Positions 32,037 through 42,574 of a stretch of DNA of 64,000 bases are shown piece after piece (positions within the stretch are counted from its first letter, which is position 1; each line of letters starts with the position of its first letter). Made by a program: the position numbers and the translations under genes. This DNA is from Sabethes cyaneus (Eukaryota; Arthropoda; Insecta; Diptera; Culicidae). The stretch lies in the NCBI RefSeq assembly GCF_943734655.1, contig NC_071353.1, forward strand, positions 145,992,043 to 146,056,042, read 5' to 3'. The notes under the pieces are model-generated. The model had not been told where the DNA came from, did no database searches, and saw only the letters and a list, made by a program, of their open reading frames with translations.

Positions 32037-33038
32037 GGCTGATCAAACACTTTTATAGCTGATTTTATTCAACCTGTGGCTGATCTATGGTTTAGGTTTA
32101 GAAATAAAAACCTTTTTTCAGCTCTTAAACATCTAAATCTGGTGATTTTATCAAGCTTCAGGCTAATTAATAGCTGCTTTCAAAGCTGCAATGAAGCTTA
32201 AGAGGAAGTTTTTTGCGCTCCTAAATAGCCCATTTACGCAATGCTGTCAATTCTATTTGTAGAACGAGAAATAATTTTGCAATCTGCTTTTCCAGTCGCT
32301 TAATCAACGCTTCATCAACCTTTATGCAGCCAAAAAAAAATCTTTTTAAATTAAAAAAATGGGGCGCAGCCTTATTATAATTTTTTGCTGTGAACATGTT
32401 TCGAACGCGATATTTTTAATTTCGAATAACTTTAATTCGTATAATCAAGCTCTACTTAAAAAATGCATATCTTTTTTTCCGGGAATTGAACCCGCCATCT
32501 TTTGAGCCATAAGCACTTACCCATCCGCCCCATTTGCATCTGCAGAACAGACAGTGAGAATATCTTTACACCTAAAGCCTAGCCCGCCTAGCGTGAAGCA
32601 GTCGATAATGTCGATAACTGGCAAACTTTTGCTGTCAGCCGAATTGGGAAATTCTGTGATCTGACAGTATGTGTGCTGTGAGCCGAAAGAAAACTTGGTG
32701 GAAGTTTGTAAAGCCACTTTAACACCCTTAAGCAGACTTAAAGTTGTTTAAAAGCTGTAAGCCTAATGAAGGCTTCCACTCTACATTTTAATACCTTTAA
32801 GCAGCCGTAAATCGGTATGATGTTTATGGCTGTTTAGAAGCAGATTGTTTAGCAGAAAAATCCGCTATTAAGCTTTTTTATCAGCTTTTGGGAGAGAACT
32901 GGTTTGAAAAACTTAAAGTAGCTTAAACATTGCTTATTTGAACACCATTTGAGTGCTTACTTTATGCAGCTTTGATCGCCTTAAACCAACCTGTAAACAG
33001 CCATTGCTCTTGCAATTCAGCTACCATTGTTACTTGGG
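32037..33038. mobile_element. TIR element with CCCAAGTAACAAT ends
   Basis: CCCAAGTAACAAT at about 32036-32048 is inverted at 33025-33038. The interior has many AGCTTAA/AGCTGA-type degenerate repeats and no transposase. The ends resemble the CCCAAGGAACAA of the element at 1149-3562. The flanks do not give a clean target duplication. Confidence 0.55.
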
Positions 33039-33345
33039 TACGGACTCCATAAACACTTGCGGTCGAACAATCTGAGCCCCCGTACAAAGTGCACACTGTA
33101 CAAAACGCTAATTAGACCGGTTGTCTTCTACGGGCTTGAAACGTGGACACTGCTAGAAGAGGGCCTACGAGCCTTCGGAGTTTTTGAACGGCGGGTGCTA
33201 AGAACCAGGTGAAGCGAGATCTGGCGAGCACTGGGTGCCCGCGAAACTGGAGATCAGTTGCCGTGGACCGAAACAGATGGAGAAATTATACTGCGCAGGC
33301 CTTGTTGTAAAACGTTAGGCTAATTAAGTAAGTAAGTAAGTTTAG
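33039..33345 (+). mobile_element. 3' end of a Loner/RTE-like LINE
   Basis: Encodes YGLHKHLRSNNLSPRTKCTL and LIRPVVFYGLETWTL, the C-terminal part of RT in this family. It ends in GTTAGGCTAATTAAGTAAGTAAGTAAG at 33317-33341, the simple-repeat tail seen on such elements. 5'-truncated. Confidence 0.75.
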
Positions 33346-34979
33346 CTGGCTCACAGATACTCATCATAGCATTTATACAAGGAAGCATTTGGCTATATGT
33401 ACAACAGTGTTTAATTTGATTATCTGTATGGTTGGCTTGGTACATAATCACGATCATCACATTTGTTCAGCATTGTGTGACTTGTACCTTCTGTAGTCTA
33501 AATACAAGGAAAAGGGGGTTAGGTTGTTCAAACCGTCCAAACTAAGTCGAATCTAATCTTCATCCGACTTCATCCGCATGTTCGAGCAAAAAATGTATTG
33601 ATTTTCAGTTGGACCGATGTGGTAACCCTATAATTTCGGGAAATTAATGCTTTTCAGAAACTTTATTTCCGGTAAGTAGGGTATGTTGCTACATCGTCGT
33701 AATTGCCTATTCCCGTCCTACTCAACACAAATTATTAAAAATATCAGCATTTTTATGACACACAATGCAAAACTAGTTATTCCCTAATATTTTAGTTAGT
33801 TGTCTATCATACGCAATCAATCAAAGTGAGCTGAGATCTATTTAAATGCTTTTTATCATTAAAGAAGTCCTACCAGCCAAATTTCCTACGTTTTTTCGTG
33901 CGACGAAGAAAACAATGTCGACTAATCGTGCTAATTTCCGTCATTCATAAATGAAAATAACTCACCCAAGGCATTGTCGTTATTCTACAGCCAGAAAAAC
34001 TTGCCTGACCTGCAGAAATTTTGTAGAATAACATTTGTCATGCCGTTCTACACAAATACATGCGCGTTAGCTTTGTAAACATTGTTGTGATTTTTAGTTC
34101 GGACGATGAAAAATTTTGTTGGACGGATTTTAAAACGGTACGACGAATTTTAGCAATAAAGTCAGTTGCGTAATTTCAATAATATGCTTTAATAGTCGCT
34201 TTTCAGTGATTTCAAAGTTCACGGATCGGAAGGTAAGTGTGTTTTAGTTAAATCAGTACAAGAACTTTTGGAGTATTCACTAAATCCATCCAGCAAATGA
34301 TGAAAATTAGAATGACTTTCCTTAATACGACGGGAATTAGAAAAAGACCCTAGTGCTTTCGAGAGAATTGCTTTTAGGGAAACTTTATTCGGGGAAACGG
34401 TTTTTTTCGTGAAAACGGACTTCGGGGAAAAGTCGCGTACAATCGTTTTCTTTTCGTCCGAACAATCATCACAGTTGATTGGTACCTATGTACACTATTA
34501 CTTAGGTACGGCAAACGCGGCATGTTTGTGTTCGTAATATGCTGAAAAGTATAGGTGTATTAGTGTCATCGTTGTACGGCACAATGTTTATGCTTTTTTA
34601 TGCCCGTAGAAGAATAGGGCGAGATTGACGTCACCCTTGCTGTTTACATTATTTGCGCTGCTAACACAATCAAACGGTACGTTGTTCCACACCTCTACTA
34701 CTTCACATAGGATTGGTACAGCGTACAGCACCGGGAGGATTTATTTTCGTTGTTGATTAAATCTTATTTAGTGTGTTGTACGTCATGTTTTAGTCTGTTT
34801 TGAGCTGTTTTGGAAAAGTGCTGAAATGGTTTTAGTTACAGATTTTATACATAAATAATATAAATACATTTATCATTACAAATGTAAAAGCAAGTTTTTC
34901 GAGTTAAACGAGTGAGGAATACGGTTTAGAAGTTAAATATTTTAAAAAATCATCGCTATAAGTACAGTGATCGTCCGGA
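33346..34979. other. Region upstream of gene C
   Basis: No coding frame or clear repeat. A small hairpin lies near 33983-34034 (TTATTCTACA / TGTAGAATAA). The promoter of gene C should be in the last few hundred bases; no TATA box is obvious. Confidence 0.35.
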
Positions 34980-36586
34980 ATGCGAAACGAAATGGAGGAA
35001 ACAGTTTCAATAAAGTTGGAAGAGTTGGAAGAATCCACCGCGATAAAGGTGGAAGAATTTATTATAACTGATATTAGCTTTGATGTGAAGAATGAGCCAC
35101 CAGCAGACGAAACAAATGAACTTTTCTGTGAAACTACGCCGACGTTTGGAACCCCCGTAGACGGTACAACGGTTGTAAAACAAGAACCTGCAATCGACAT
35201 CATTGATGAAGTGGCAGAATCACCTCCTGCTGCAGTGTTTAACGATCATATAAAAGCTGAAAGTTGCAGGTAATTTTGCACTATTTTTATCTAAAATAAT
35301 TGAATGAATATGCAATATTTCATATAGTGAATCGATATGTTGTTGTTGAGCCAATGATAGAGTGGTTTAATTTACGGGTCATTCACCATACGTTTGCACC
35401 GTGCAACCTGGTCAGACGTGACCATACCACTAACAGCTAACCGATTTCGTATGTGAATTAGTGTTCGATCTCAGAAATAGAACAACCACGTTTCTGGTGA
35501 TGTGAAATGCTTTTCAGGAACTGATAGGTACGCTAGTGGCTTTTGTCATTTGTATAGAGTTCGAACTCGAACATTAGAATGCTTTTGATTGCAGAAATTC
35601 TTACTTTGAAAACCTTTCGTCTCCCAATCTATCACCTGGTTTTCTTCTGTTACAGTGACGCGGAAAATTTGGAGGATAGGTGCAATACTGCCATTGCCCG
35701 TCGATGTAGGGACACTTTAGCAGAAAACAGTTGCAAAATTTGCGGTAATCGCTACAGATGTAGTAGTTCGCTCGGCACACATATGAAGATGCACATAAAG
35801 GATTTGAGTATATGTAGCATTTGCGGTAAACAATTTTTCAATAATTACTCGTTGAAGCAACACCTAAAAACGCATAATCGCGAAAAGAAGAAATGTAACA
35901 TTTGCGGAAAATTGTACTTAAACGATGGTTATCTAGCGGCACACATTGCCATGCACTACAAACCACAGCAGCATGTGTGTACAATTTGTGACCAAGCGTA
36001 TGTCCAAAAAAGTAGTTTGATGGCTCACATGAAAGAACACACGAACGAGCGTTCAATCACTTGTGGCATATGCAACCAAACGTTCGCCACGACCAGTAGT
36101 CTAGACATTCACATGCTGACCCATACAAGGGTTAAGAATTTTAAGTGTGAAATATGTGGAAAAAGGTTTTCCCAAAGCGGACATTTACTGACGCACCAGA
36201 AAACGCATAGCGTAGAGCGTCCGTACAAGTGCTCGGTTTGCGGGAACGAATTTAAGTTTCGCGCAAAGCTTTCGGCACACATGTCTCAGCACTCGGAGGA
36301 CCGACCCTACAAGTGTGACGTTTGCGGGGCATCCTTCAAGACTGCTGCTATACGAAATGTTCACACGAAGAAACACACGCGCCTTGAGAAAAAATCGGTG
36401 GAATGTGACAGAGAACGCTCGGTTTGGGGAAACAGATTTAAGATCCGCGTAAAGCTTATGTCTGAGCACTCGGAGGAACTCGAGGAAAAACCGTTCGAAT
36501 GCGACACCTGCGGTGTACGGTATCGGAGCGCTAGCGGACTTCGTGCCCACAAAAAGCGAGTTCCGCCGTGCGTAAAGATAGGATAA
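34980..36586 (+). CDS. Zinc-finger gene C, first exon plus proximal finger exon
   Basis: Coding exons are 34980-35269 and 35656-36586 (donor GCAG|GTAATT, acceptor TTACAG, phase 2), giving about 406 residues. The first exon starts MRNEMEETVSIKLEELEE and has four Psi-K-x-E motifs (IKLE, IKVE, VKNE, VKQE). Exon 2 has eight good fingers from NSCKICGNRY to YKCDVCGASF, then a degenerate one (VECDRERSVW, second Cys lost) and a last finger lacking its final His. No AATAAA lies in the 112 bp before the next acceptor at 36698, which suggests the exon may be skipped in favour of 36699-37560. Confidence 0.8.
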
Positions 36587-36698
36587 ATCTTACCTATCAT
36601 GGTATTCACTAGGTTGCGCTTACTCATTCAAATATTTTGACCAATGAAATTGATAATTCAACTCTATAATTCATCGATCGCTTTCTTCTCTGTTCCAG

Positions 36699-37560
36699 CT
36701 TTGCCCCCAGTTCGAAACCGAGTCGTAGAACCGCCGCAGGCGGTCCACGGGAACATCCCTGTGACATTTGCGGTAAAATATTCAGTAAAAGGTGTCTACT
36801 GCGATACCACATGGATCGTCACATCGGCATCGAACGGCCGTTCAGGTGCAACGTGTGTGACAAATCTTTCAGCAATTCCGTCCGGCTGCACTATCATACG
36901 GCGAAGCATTTGACGGAAAAGAATTTCCAGTGCGAAACATGCCACAAATGTTTCACCCTGGAACTGCAACTGACGCTTCACCAGAAGCGACACATCGCTG
37001 ATCGGCCGCATAAGTGTCCCGTTTGCCGAAAGGGTTTCCAAATGAATTCTCAGCTGGTAGCCCATATGCGCAGTCACAGCGCGGAGCGACTGTTCGTGTG
37101 CGACATCTGCGGCGCATCGTACAAGACACGCAGCAGTCTGAACAGCCACAAGCAAATCCATACGAACGTTGGGCTGAAACCATATAAGTGCGACATCTGC
37201 GGTGCATCCTACAAAACACGTGGCAGTCGACATTCTCACATGAAAATTCACCAATCGAACGAATTAAAACCCTACAAATGTGGCGTGTGCGGTTTAGCGT
37301 TCAAGTCGGTTAGTGGTCGATATTCGCACATGAAAAAACACACGTCCGTCGTTGAACCCGTGAACCCGTACGATTGTGACATTTGTGGATCGTCGTTCGA
37401 ATCGGCCAGCGGTCGAGACCGTCACCGGACGGTTCACAGCGCGGTTGTGGTAAAACCTTTCAAATGTGACCTGTGCCCGGCGGAATTTGTCTTCAGGAAC
37501 AGCCTCGTTACTCATAAAAGCAAAGTGCACAACGAGAGGAACTATTCTTACCGCCGGTAG
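36699..37560 (+). CDS. Alternative terminal finger exon of gene C (or gene D), 9 fingers
   Basis: Acceptor CTGTTCCAG ends at 36698 and the frame is open to a stop at 37560, about 286 residues after the split codon. It accepts the phase-2 end of the gene C first exon (AG|C). It encodes FAPSSKPSRR and nine intact C2H2 fingers from HPCDICGKIF to FKCDLCPAEF; fingers 5 and 6 are near duplicates (DICGASYKTR). AATAAA follows at 37587. With no first exon of its own nearby, the simplest reading is alternative splicing from exon 34980-35269. It could also be a duplicated gene that lost its first exon. Confidence 0.75.
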
Positions 37561-37586
37561 GCCGGTTTAAGTCCATCTATTCGAAA

Positions 37587-37592
37587 AATAAA
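37587..37592 (+). terminator. Poly(A) signal of gene C/D
   Basis: AATAAA 27 bases after the stop at 37560. It is the first such signal downstream of either finger exon. Confidence 0.6.
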
Positions 37593-37726
37593 AGTGGTCG
37601 CCACATCTCTTGCAGTCATTACTTGAAAAATACCAGAAATAGGTGCCAGCAGTCATTAGAATAGAAAAGCGAGAAGTCCTTATCGTTAATCTTAACTATA
37701 ACGTCGTATGTCACTACATATTGCAG

Positions 37727-37864
37727 TCAGCAATGTAGCGCGGCAAGTATTTTGCAGGAAAGGAGAGAACGTAATAGGTTCAAGTCGAACCAGAACGATG
37801 AAACAGTCGATTTGGATGGCGGTTCCATCGTGTTGGATAAGATGCAGATCCGTATGACCAAGAG
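37727..37864 (+). CDS. Candidate internal exon
   Basis: TATTGCAG|TCAGC at 37726 and AAGAG|GTAAGT at 37864 bound a 138-nt open segment reading QQCSAASILQERRERNRFKS and so on, phase 2 at both ends. It lacks zinc fingers. It may be an exon of another plus-strand gene continuing beyond the repeat at 37885, or a relic. Family not recognised. Confidence 0.35.
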
Positions 37865-38038
37865 GTAAGTGCATTTTTAGAGAACTAGCTGACCCGACAA
37901 ACTTCGTATTGCCACAAATTAAACTGTGCTGTACATAAATCGTGAATCTCGGATGACCTTTGTCACAATCTTAAGTTTTGCATTTTTCTGGGGAGTTCAT
38001 GTGTGTTTTAATATACAAATTTTCCTCACAGTAAAGTA

Positions 38039-39321
38039 CCCTACGATAAAACTGAACCTTGTCGTGGTGTAGGGCTTTTAAACTAATCAGTAAATGAACA
38101 GCGGTCACGTTTACTTCTGAATGTGGGTATATATCAAAATACTTTTGTGATTTCAAGTGGGACTCGGGGTAAAATTTTACCAAATGTGATTGTAGCGTTG
38201 TTCAGAAAGTGCTTTTATTCCGTTTAAGAATAAGGCCAGTATGGGGATCTCTGACAATAGATGAAGTTTTCTGGGATTCATCCCTATTTATAGCAACTGT
38301 CACAAATATCTCCGAAAAATGTCGGATTGATTCAGTTGGTCGGGGGCTTAGGGTTAGTAAGGGGATGTAAGCGGGATACCAGATCCGATTGGATGCCGAA
38401 GGACCACTCTGTAATGATTACGGGTAATAGCACTTCTTAGGTAGCAGATGGGAAAATTAGGTCAATTCGTGTCGCGTGTTCGAGTTTCGGCTAGGCGGTG
38501 CTGCTAGATAGAGTAGGATTTTTGCACTGGCCCCGTGGCTGTCCTGAGCTCTGATGGCTGCCCGCGGGCTCTGTCTATGGGAAGGGGTCGAGTCTTAAAG
38601 AGACGTTTAAGCCCAGAGCTTTACAGCACTTTGGTCTCGGCGGGCGAGTCTCTATATTTTGAAGCTTCTGTCGACTACCGCGAACGTCCAGCTTGTGCTG
38701 CGCTCAATTTACTTTGTATCGTGGGAATGCATTGTGAAGGGGATGAAAGATTAAATTTGCCCTGATAAGTTGATCCGAGTTGCTCCGAAATTTGTCTTAT
38801 CTATTGGTTCATTTGTGGTTGTTTGTGTTGGAAAACTAAAAGCGGGCGCGCGGGAAGACCAGTGTCAGGCGGGGCTGACGAATTCTCCACTTCTTCACTA
38901 TACCGCGTATTGCAACTCGAGTGGTACAAAAAGTCCAAAGCACATTTACAAATTCGATCTATTATTTTTCTTCTCATCATCATCATTATCATCATCATCG
39001 TCATCATCATCATTATCATCATCATCGTCATCATCATCATTATATCTAAAATATGACATTCCGGCCTTTGGCAGAGAGATCTTAGAGTCAGTTCGTGGAG
39101 TCCGCGCAGGGCCGAAACGCCTCCGCCTGCGGGTATAGGCGTGACGGCTATGCTTGGGGCTCTACCTGTGTTTTAGTGGGCGCCAGTGCCTGTCTCGTCA
39201 GGTAGAACTGATGTTTGAGGTCTCCCTGACACTTTGTTGACAACACAAAAGGGCCCAGCGCAGAGTTTTATACGCTATTAAGCGACCAGTTGGATAACCC
39301 GAAAAAAAGGAAAAAGGAAAA
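38039..39321 (+). mobile_element. Retroposed segment with 24-bp target duplication
   Basis: A 24-bp direct repeat starting ACAAATTTTCCTCACAG flanks it exactly (38015-38038 and 39322-39345). The right end before the duplication is A-rich (GAAAAAAAGGAAAAAGGAAAA), as expected for target-primed insertion. The body has no recognisable ORF. It contains an ATC microsatellite (about 38974-39042) and GC-rich sequence near 38530-38750 and 39090-39250. Probably a 5'-truncated LINE 3' region or a SINE-like element; family not recognised. Confidence 0.7.
38974..39042. repeat. (ATC)n microsatellite
   Basis: TCATCATCATTATC repeated with imperfections inside the retroposed segment. Confidence 0.9.
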
Positions 39322-39404
39322 ACAAATTTTCCTCACAGTAAAGTAGAAAACAACTCCCCCCATTGCTTAGCCTGATAAAATAAAGCGGATAGCATTTAAA
39401 TATT

Positions 39405-39570
39405 CGCCATCATTACAAACCATTTCGCCGAATACCATTTTGCGGAACACCAATTCTCGGTTGATCATAACGCGGAATATAGAGTTTCGCAGAATACCAT
39501 TTCACGAAAAACCTGTAACATTTCACGGATGTAACATTTTACGGAAAATCTTTTCGTACAACGTACCATT
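39405..39570. repeat. Degenerate CCATTTCGC repeat
   Basis: Several copies of ACCATTT(C/T)-CG-GAATA, spaced about 20-40 bp. It interrupts copy 1 relative to copy 2. Confidence 0.55.
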
Positions 39571-40365
39571 TTTCAGGGGTGACCCAACTGAAAGAAAGTA
39601 ATAGAGGTCAGTAGATCTACGAAAATAAATAAACCTACTAGATAAAGGTGATCTCTACGGGGGGCTACCCTCCGCAGTGGCCGGCGCTTCCGACGGCAGG
39701 TCGCCGGTAACTCTCGCGGCCTGTGGCCGTCTCGCGCTGAATTATCTAATGTTACTATTGATAGTTTTTGGTGGTCTTGTTATTGATTAATGTTTTATGA
39801 AAGAGTCTAAAATTTCTCGAGTTCGATTAGTTTTTGAGTTACGCAAAAATTTCTGTTTTATTTGTATGAGAGTCCTTATCCCCCTACCACAGGGATAAGG
39901 GGTCTCAAACCATCATTCAAAAAATTCCTGCCTCTGAAACCCCCCACATGTTAAATTTGGTTCCATTTGCTTGATTAGTTCTCGAATTATGCAGAAATTC
40001 GTGTTTCATTTGTATGGGAGCCTCCCCCCTCCTCTTAGTGTGGGGAGTGATCTCTAACCACCATAAGAACCTTCCCTGGCACCAAAAACCCCTACATGCA
40101 AAATTTCACTCCGATCGGTTAAGTAGTTTTCGATTCTATAAGGAACATAGGGCAGACAGAAATCCATTTTTATAGACAGAGATTTGTATGGGAGCCCCTC
40201 CTCTTAGTGGGGGGAGAGGTCTTTTGCCATTGAGAGAACCTTCTCTGGCCCCAAAAACCTCTACATGCAAATTTTCACGCCGATTTGTTCAGTAGTTTTC
40301 GATTCTAAAAGGAATATAAGGACAGATAGACAAACAGAAATCTATTTTAATAGGTATAGATAAAA

Positions 40366-40920
40366 GGCCGGACCATTGATTGTGTCAGTCTGTTTGATCG
40401 AATTTAATCCCAAACTAACGTAGTCAGTTCTTAAAAGCATCCTGGAAAATGGCTGTTAGCGTGAGGTCCAAAAAAAGAGCACAGAATATCGCTGACCAAG
40501 ACGCACTAACTGTCAGGAAGGACTTTCGGTAACCGGGACGAACAAAGAAAACACGTGTTTCTATCAAATCAATATTACTTCTGAATATATTTGTTCACTG
40601 TGGTTGACTTTTATAATTGATCGCATAATACATGACAATAGGTAGAAAGCCAGAAGATATTCAAAGGAGCGATAGTAAGGTTTATAAAGTGAGATAACTC
40701 CTTTGTTGGTAGACACCGTCCGTGTCGCTTGCCTTCGTGACTAGTAGAGTAGTAGCTCCCATTTCCGCGCCAACAAAGACGATTACTTCAATCAATCACT
40801 TTTCTTGTCAACGGCCAGGTCAACTGAGCGGGACGTAACGCAGAAAGAATTCCAATGAATCAAAGGGTAGGAAGAAAGCGTGAACCTCCCGTACCAAACG
40901 CTTCCCACATAGATAATGAT
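40366..40920. other. Sequence between repeat and R1-like LINE
   Basis: No gene recognised. May contain the eroded 5' part of the LINE that becomes readable at about 40960. Confidence 0.35.
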
Positions 40921-40959
40921 TTATTTACAGTCGTTGGGAGTATCTTCGCTAATGAAGAT

Positions 40960-41465
40960 TAGGTGATACTCCGGACCTCCAGGGATGAACTTATGGCAGT
41001 TGGCCTGGCAGAAGCCTGGCAGCTTAAAAACCTGGACGAGATCACTGAAGCGGTCGAACTGACGCGAGCTCTCAAGGAGCAATGTAACGTGGTGGTGACT
41101 ACCGAAGCAGTTCGTCTGCGCAAGGGGGTGGCGGGAACCCAGGTAGCTACAATAAGACTTCCACTGGTAGACAGGAATACAGCCCTGAAGGCGGCCAAGC
41201 TGAAGGTGGGATGGTCCGTATGCCCACTGAGCGTGTTCCAGCAGCCGGAGGCTTGCTTCTGGTGCTTTGAGCGAGGGCACAAGTCCTGGAGCGGTAAGGG
41301 GCCTGACAGAAGCCACCTTTGTTGAAGATGTGGCGGTGTGGGCCATATAGCGAAGGACTGTTCTGCACCGCCCAAGTGCCTGATATGTACAGGCCAACGG
41401 GACGCTAAGTACACAACAGGAGGCTCAAAGTGCCCGGCAGGCGCGCCGGCGACTAAAACACGGGA
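40960..41465 (+). pseudogene. R1-like LINE ORF1 C-terminus (zinc knuckles)
   Basis: Encodes VILRTSRDELMAVGLAEAWQ..., then knuckle-like CFWCFERGHKSW, CGGVGHIAKDC and CLICTGQRDAKYTTGGSKC. The first knuckle has lost one Cys, and a TGA stop sits between the first and second (near 41323). Gag-like RNA-binding part of an R1/TRAS-type element. Confidence 0.7.
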
Positions 41466-41644
41466 TTAGTACAGGTAACGCAACTAAACTTGAACCACTG
41501 CCATGCGGCCCAGCAGCTGTTATACCAAGCAGTTACTGAGTCGTTGACGGACATTGCCAACATCTCGGACCCATACCGCATCCCTGCCGGAAACGGTAAC
41601 TAGGTCTCGGATAGGTCCGGGATAGCGGCTATATGGACGACAAG

Positions 41645-42395
41645 CAGGTTCCCGGTTCAAGAGGTTGTGTCAACTGCAGATGAGGGATTTGCGGTTGCCA
41701 AAGTGGGTGGAGTGTTCTACTGCAGCTGTTATGCCCCGCCGAGTTGGTCGATCGAGCAGTTTACGAGGATGGTAGACCGAGTATCAGTTGCGCTGACTGG
41801 TCTAAGGCCGGTGGTTGTGGCGGGCGACTTTAACGCTTGGGAGGTAGAGTGGGGAAGTCGTCGCACGAACCATAGGGGTCGGATTCTGCTTGAGGCTCTG
41901 CCAAAGCTCAACGTAGACCTGGCCAACGTCGGCACCACAAGTACCTTCAGTAGGAATGGTGCAGAGTCTATCATCGACGTGACATTCGGCAGTCCTGGTC
42001 TGATAGGAGACTGGAGGGTAGACAATGGTTACACTCACAGCGACCATCAGGCGGTCCGCTATGGTGCTGGTCAGATAACGAGGCGGCAGGCGGTGAGTAG
42101 AGCCAATACTCCAACCACCCGTGGGTGGAAGACATCATACTTCGATCCTGAAGTATTTGTGGAAGCGATCCGAAGAGAGTGCGGTGATCGCGATACGCCC
42201 GATCCGAACGCTGATCATTTGGTTGAGGTGCTGTCGCGAGCGTGTGACGCCACCATGCCTAGGAAAAGCCGACCTAGGTATGGTAGGTCACCGGTTTACT
42301 GGTGGACAGAAGAAATTGCGGAACTTCGCGGAGCCTGCTTAGGAGAATTATGCAAAGAGCTCGTTCGGACGAGGGCAGAGCAGATTGTCGAGTAG
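41645..42395 (+). pseudogene. R1-like LINE endonuclease
   Basis: AP-type endonuclease in one open stretch: FYCSCYAPPSW, VVVAGDFNAWEVEWGSRRTN, DVTFGSPGLIG and YTHSDHQAVRY, with GDFN and SDH catalytic blocks present. The wording WGSRRTNHRGRILLE is typical of the R1 clade. The upstream frame is broken. Confidence 0.8.
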
Positions 42396-42574
42396 CACTA
42401 GTTGCTGCACGCGCAGCGCTTAAGAGTGGGATAATAGCTAGCAAGCGAGCCTGCTTTGGTTATGTGCCAGTGCCAATGCGAACCCGTGGGGTGATGCCTA
42501 CAGGATCGTAATGGCAAAGGCCAAGGGCGTGATGGCGCCCGTAGAGCGATCGCCAGAGATGCTGGAGTGGATCA

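Larger units (their letters stand above)
37885..40365. repeat. Dispersed repeat, copy 1 (CTAGCTGACCCGACAAAC)
   Basis: Begins CTAGCTGACCCGACAAACTT and ends with CAGATAGACAAACAGAAATC and a TATAGAT-like tail. The order of blocks matches copy 2 at 56284-59240, including CGGCGCTTCCGACGGC and TTTTTGTGG/TCTTGTTATTGA. It has about four units of the internal 143-bp repeat. Interrupted by the retroposed segment 38039-39321 and a stretch rich in CCATTTCGC-like motifs (39405-39570). Confidence 0.75.

Noticed and set aside
38770..39138. ORF with long Ser and Ile/Met runs
   Set aside because: Translation of the (ATC)n microsatellite inside a retroposed segment.
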